From NCBI RefSeq assembly GCF_010731575.1, contig NZ_AP022617.1, positions 3,348,001 to 3,412,000 on the forward strand: a DNA stretch of 64,000 nucleotides, in the 5' to 3' direction. The translations under genes and the position numbers were made by a program. Source of the stretch: Mycolicibacterium monacense (GTDB lineage: Bacteria; Actinomycetota; Actinomycetes; Mycobacteriales; Mycobacteriaceae). This document shows positions 61,137 to 64,000 of the stretch, piece by piece; the first letter of the stretch is position 1, and each line of letters begins with the position of its first letter. The notes beneath the pieces were generated by a model. The model made no database searches. It worked only from the letters and a program-made list of their open reading frames with translations, and was not told the origin of the DNA.

Positions 61137-61387
61137 ATCAGACCGAGCTCGCCCGAGCGCTCGAAACGATAGGAATATCTCGCCAGGTTCTGGCTCTCGG
61201 CGGGCATGCCGATTACTCGTGGTGTCTCGAGCAGTCAGACGATGGAATGTGGGAGGTGTATTGGTATGAGCGTGGAACCAAGAACCAGCTGGTCCGGCTA
61301 ACTACCGAATCGGACGCCTGCTTCCAGCTGTTGGGGCGACTGACGTACAGCCAGCTTCTGGCAGGAGCGATCGGCCTGAAAGCATAA
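61133..61387 (+). CDS. Putative immunity protein to the TNT toxin
   Basis: 84 residues from a GTG overlapping the toxin stop (GTGA). Features WCLEQSDDGMWEVYWYERG and a short all-beta/alpha layout, small and acidic, no signal peptide: right for a cytoplasmic toxin neutraliser. It is half the length of the known TNT inhibitor IFT (about 176 residues), so a different immunity family or a trimmed form is likely. Assignment rests on position. Confidence 0.7.
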   Translation: MNQTELARALETIGISRQVLALGGHADYSWCLEQSDDGMWEVYWYERGTKNQLVRLTTESDACFQLLGRLTYSQLLAGAIGLKA

Positions 61388-61390
61388 TAG

Positions 61391-61624
61391 CTGCGGACCG
61401 CGGTCGCACCCTGCCGGCGAGGCGAACGAGACGTCTCTCGATCCTCTAGCCGGCCGACCACCGCGGCGCATCGGTTCAGAACGGAGCTCACCTCCGGGGT
61501 GGCCGAGCTGGATCAGTGGCCTGGTGAGGATGTGGTGCATCCACGGGAGACCGCGAATGCGCCGCACATACAACCGGGGATGACCTTGAACGTACAACCG
61601 TACGAGAGCGGACAGGGGAACTGA
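61391..61624 (+). pseudogene. Remnant of a second toxin C-terminus (no start)
   Basis: An open frame without a start codon encodes about 77 residues ending AHRFRTELTSGVAELDQW...LNVQPYESGQGN and a TGA at 61622-61624. The composition looks protein-coding from about 61450. It starts after the immunity stop and its TGA overlaps the ATG of the next frame, the same toxin/immunity coupling as above. Domain not identified; an ADP-ribosyltransferase-like fragment is a guess. Confidence 0.4.
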
Positions 61625-61856
61625 TGGGTGAGCTGCCTGTGACCGGCGCAGTTGCGGAATACCGCGGGAAGCGATACCGGTGGCGTTCAGCGGGGACGAC
61701 TGGGTGGCGTTGCGCGCGGACCCCGCGGACGTGCCAGACGCTTTCGAGTACGGCGAGTCATCGGTACTGCAGTCTCGACATGAGCCATGGGCGAAGGTGC
61801 GGAGATCGGCTCTCGAATGCGCGGCCGCGCACCTCACCACAGCCGCTCGCCGGTGA
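61624..61856 (+). pseudogene. Frameshifted small gene, possible second immunity protein
   Basis: ATG 61624 opens MGELPVTGAVAEYRGKRYR; adding one base near 61680 would continue into VAFSGDDWVALRADPADVPDAF...HEPWAKVRRSALE, ending at TGA 61854. The two halves join smoothly across the shift, pointing to a 1-bp deletion. Overlaps the convergent TPR gene by 23 bp. Confidence 0.55.
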
Positions 61857-62865
61857 AGTACCCGACGATCGCGACCACGGGCAGCGAGAGCACCAGCACT
61901 GACGCCAGCACCGCTGTCGGCGTAATCGCGCCGAAAAGTGCTGTGGCCACGCCGAATACGACACCTGCGATCAACTGCATGATCCGCACGGCGAGTATCT
62001 GCCGCTCCCGCAACACACTTCGCAGCATCCGGCCCGGCACCTCACGCGCCATCCGGACGATCGGGACGAGCAACAGTGCGGCGCCGATGCCCGCGACGAG
62101 CCGTGGGACGACGGTGGGTTCGCCGTCCTCGTCCATCGTGAACGTCACGATCACCGCGAACCCCACGATCAGCACCAACCACGCCCACCGGCGCAGCAGC
62201 CCGGCGAGGACCTCGCCGACGTTCTGCCGCACCACCTCCCGGTACGACGGGTCGAGCCCCTCCACCCGGAGAAAGCCGCGCACCGCACTCCACCGCCTGC
62301 CGCGCGCGTGGTCGAGCAACGCGGAGCCGTGGATGGCCTCGGCGTCTGCCGGGTTCAGGCGCAACGCCGCCCGATAGTCGGCTTCGGCCGGTCCGTGCTG
62401 CTTGACGGCGACGGAGAGGTTCCCGCGCAGCACCAGGGAGTCGGCATCCGCCGGATTCAGCCGCAACGCCTCGTTGACCGCCGTCAACGCCTCGGCAGTC
62501 CGGCCTGTCGCCTCGAGCAGTCGCGCGTGACCGTAGTGCGCCTGGTGGCTGAGCGGATGCATCGCCACCGTCCGACCCGCCGTCCACAGCGCCTCGTCGA
62601 GTCGACCCTGCATCTCGAGCGCTCGGGCGTACACCCGCAGCGCGTGCTCGTTGTGGGGATCGCCCGACAGCGCGGCGTGCGCACTCGCGGCCGCCGCCGC
62701 CCAGTCCGACTGTCCGAGCTTTGCGCGCGCGTATGCCGTCAGCAGCCGTGGATGGTGCGGATCGGACGCGAGCGCAGTGCGTAGGATCTCCTCGGCGCGC
62801 GCATGATCACCTGCCGCAAGGCAGCTTTCGACCGCGTCCAGAACCCCTCCGGTGTCACCGGCCAT
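61834..62865 (-). CDS. TPR-repeat protein with C-terminal membrane helices
   Basis: 343 residues. About five tetratricopeptide repeats (residues 5-195; for example ADYRAALRLNPADAEA), then three or four membrane helices (about 226-245, 258-275, 295-315, 320-338). A scaffold for a membrane complex is likely; partner unknown. ATG 62865; overlaps the 3' end of the pseudogene on the other strand. Confidence 0.8.
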   Translation of the reverse strand: MAGDTGGVLDAVESCLAAGDHARAEEILRTALASDPHHPRLLTAYARAKLGQSDWAAAAASAHAALSGDPHNEHALRVYARALEMQGRLDEALWTAGRTVAMHPLSHQAHYGHARLLEATGRTAEALTAVNEALRLNPADADSLVLRGNLSVAVKQHGPAEADYRAALRLNPADAEAIHGSALLDHARGRRWSAVRGFLRVEGLDPSYREVVRQNVGEVLAGLLRRWAWLVLIVGFAVIVTFTMDEDGEPTVVPRLVAGIGAALLLVPIVRMAREVPGRMLRSVLRERQILAVRIMQLIAGVVFGVATALFGAITPTAVLASVLVLSLPVVAIVGYFTGERLW

Positions 62866-62930
62866 CGCCCCAGCGCGCCCTTGCCCTAGATGCCGTCATC
62901 ACTGACGAACTCTACGACACCTTCGCTGGG

Positions 62931-63752
62931 TTACGCCGAGACCGCCGCGCTGCCCGTCTCCGCGACGAGGGCCGCGGCGACCTCATGCACCGCGTCGACC
63001 AGCGTCGGCATGACCTCACTGTCGTACCACCGCAGCCACTGCGCGCACGAGTCGGCGTGGCCGTGCAGCATCTCCACGGCGAACGGGTCGATACGCGGCC
63101 GGCGCGTGTCGAACATGACCGTGACCGCGCCCCAGTTGCGGCCGTCCTCGTCGCACATCGGGATGGCGACTTCAGCCCGAACACCGGACTGGGCAAGCAC
63201 TTCCATGTCGGTGAAGTTGTACAGCGGTGAGGCCGCGACATCATCGACACGCACCACCTCGCAGTGGGCCGTCGCATACGCGGCAGCCGAGCCCTCGTCC
63301 TCCACGTAGCCGAAATGGTGGCGGAACCGCTCGGCCAGACCGGTGTGGCTCTCGATGCACACCCCGCCGAACACGGCGTCGCGCAGCTGCACGGCGGCCG
63401 CGGGCGCGGAGAACAGCTCGACCGCGGCGGTGACCAGGTCGGCGAACACATCCGACCGCTTCGGCGCCCTACCGCGACCGCGCAGTGAGAACGACAGCGG
63501 CGGCGCACTCGTGACGCGCCGGGTGCCCGCTTCCGCGCCGGCGACCGCCGCCGACAGATGCCGCAGCTTGACGTCGTAGCGCCTCGAAACCGTCAGCAGT
63601 GCGCGAAAGGCCTTGTCGGCGTCGGTGATTCCGTGGTCCTCCTGCAGCCGGGCGACGGCGTTGCGTACGGCCACGTGCGAGATCAGATTGATCGGCGCGA
63701 CGAGCGCCGACTCATTGAACGTCTGCTCGTCACCGATATGCACGTCGGCCAT
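62931..63752 (-). CDS. GAF-domain protein with ANTAR-like N-terminus
   Basis: 273 residues. 25-75 (RNAVARLQEDHGITDADKAF...YDVKLRHLSAAV) resembles the ANTAR RNA-binding helices; 90-245 forms a GAF domain (IESHTGLAERFRHHFGYV, EVAIPMCDEDGRNWGAVTVMF). The usual order is GAF then ANTAR; here it seems reversed. GAGGAGAGGA precedes ATG 63752. A one-component sensor of unknown ligand. Confidence 0.7.
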   Translation of the reverse strand: MADVHIGDEQTFNESALVAPINLISHVAVRNAVARLQEDHGITDADKAFRALLTVSRRYDVKLRHLSAAVAGAEAGTRRVTSAPPLSFSLRGRGRAPKRSDVFADLVTAAVELFSAPAAAVQLRDAVFGGVCIESHTGLAERFRHHFGYVEDEGSAAAYATAHCEVVRVDDVAASPLYNFTDMEVLAQSGVRAEVAIPMCDEDGRNWGAVTVMFDTRRPRIDPFAVEMLHGHADSCAQWLRWYDSEVMPTLVDAVHEVAAALVAETGSAAVSA

Positions 63753-63840
63753 CCCGCGTCCTCTCCTCAGGCAATTGTGAGCTGTCAGTACCCCGAGGTT
63801 CTGGACACGAAACGGCGTTCACAGACCCGTAAGATGCGTG

Positions 63841-64000
63841 TCAGAACCGCCCGCAGTTCGACGCCGTCGGCACGCCCTTGAACCGGTCGGCGATCCACTG
63901 CATCGCCGGTTCCGCGTCGACGAGCATCGGCAGCCCGTGATTGACCATCGCCTTGTTCAGGAACGGCGGTTGCTCGTTGGTCCGCGCCTCGATGTCGGCG
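63841..64000 (-). CDS. Probable secreted lipase (LIP family), C-terminal fragment
   Basis: Only the last 52 codons are inside the window: NHGLPMLVDAEPAMQWIADRF and a final SNCGRF. The NH-x-P-M...W...RF...C pattern fits the secretory lipase (PF03583-type) C-terminus, with the Cys forming a disulfide. The catalytic triad is outside the window, so this is tentative. Confidence 0.5.
   Translation of the reverse strand, partial: ADIEARTNEQPPFLNKAMVNHGLPMLVDAEPAMQWIADRFKGVPTASNCGRF

Overview
The window looks like chromosomal DNA of a rapidly growing, environmental actinobacterium close to Mycolicibacterium. It is GC-rich, uses many GTG and TTG starts, and packs genes with 4-bp ATGA/GTGA/TTGA overlaps. 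Most of it follows the gene order I remember for M. tuberculosis H37Rv from about Rv3203 (lipV) to Rv3247c (tmk): moeZ, rhlE, a ParA-like gene, entC, whiB1, pdtaS, sigH-rshA, aroA, rsgA, desA3, tgs3, secA1, hpf, comF, lpqB-mtrB-mtrA and tmk. Locus names are recalled, not searched. No tRNA, rRNA, CRISPR array or insertion sequence was recognised.

Layout. 1-14.2 kb holds housekeeping and conserved mycobacterial genes: LipV end, alkyltransferase-like protein, MoeZ, DUF3152 membrane protein, TetR, MiaE-like ferritin fold protein, RhlE, ParA-like, Gpm2, EntC. 14.2-18.5 kb is a regulatory block: WhiB1, the PdtaS sensor kinase, a biotinyl/lipoyl mini-protein, ribosomal protein bL37, the SigH/RshA thiol-stress pair and a YbaK-type deacylase. 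18.5-32.3 kb is an aromatic-degradation island absent from this place in H37Rv: catRBAC on the minus strand; benA, benB, a benC-FCD-benD fusion and a large LuxR-type regulator on the plus strand; then pcaDIJ with a divergent LysR gene. It encodes benzoate to catechol to muconate to 3-oxoadipyl-CoA; only the last thiolase (pcaF) and a transporter are not here. Core synteny resumes at 32.3 kb with an SDR, a methyltransferase, SRAP, AroA, RsgA, an aldo-keto reductase, DesA3 and its reductase, a BCCT transporter, Tgs3, SecA1, HPF, ComF, DUF2252, LpqB, MtrB, MtrA and Tmk.

At 56.9-61.9 kb, between tmk and the next genes, lies a type VII secretion (ESX) toxin cassette: a long WXG100 protein, a standard WXG100 protein, a 1059-residue protein ending in a TNT (NAD+ glycohydrolase) domain, a small putative immunity gene, and the broken remains of a second toxin/immunity-like pair. 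The order matches esxF-esxE-cpnT-ift of M. tuberculosis. The window ends with a TPR membrane protein, an ANTAR-like/GAF protein and the 3' end of a probable secreted lipase.

The points most worth a second look are the TNT cassette, the BenC-FCD-BenD fusion, paired TACG-N4-CGTA operators 15 bp apart in front of both desA3 and its reductase gene, a possible long SigH isoform, and tandem copies of the pdtaS 3' end.
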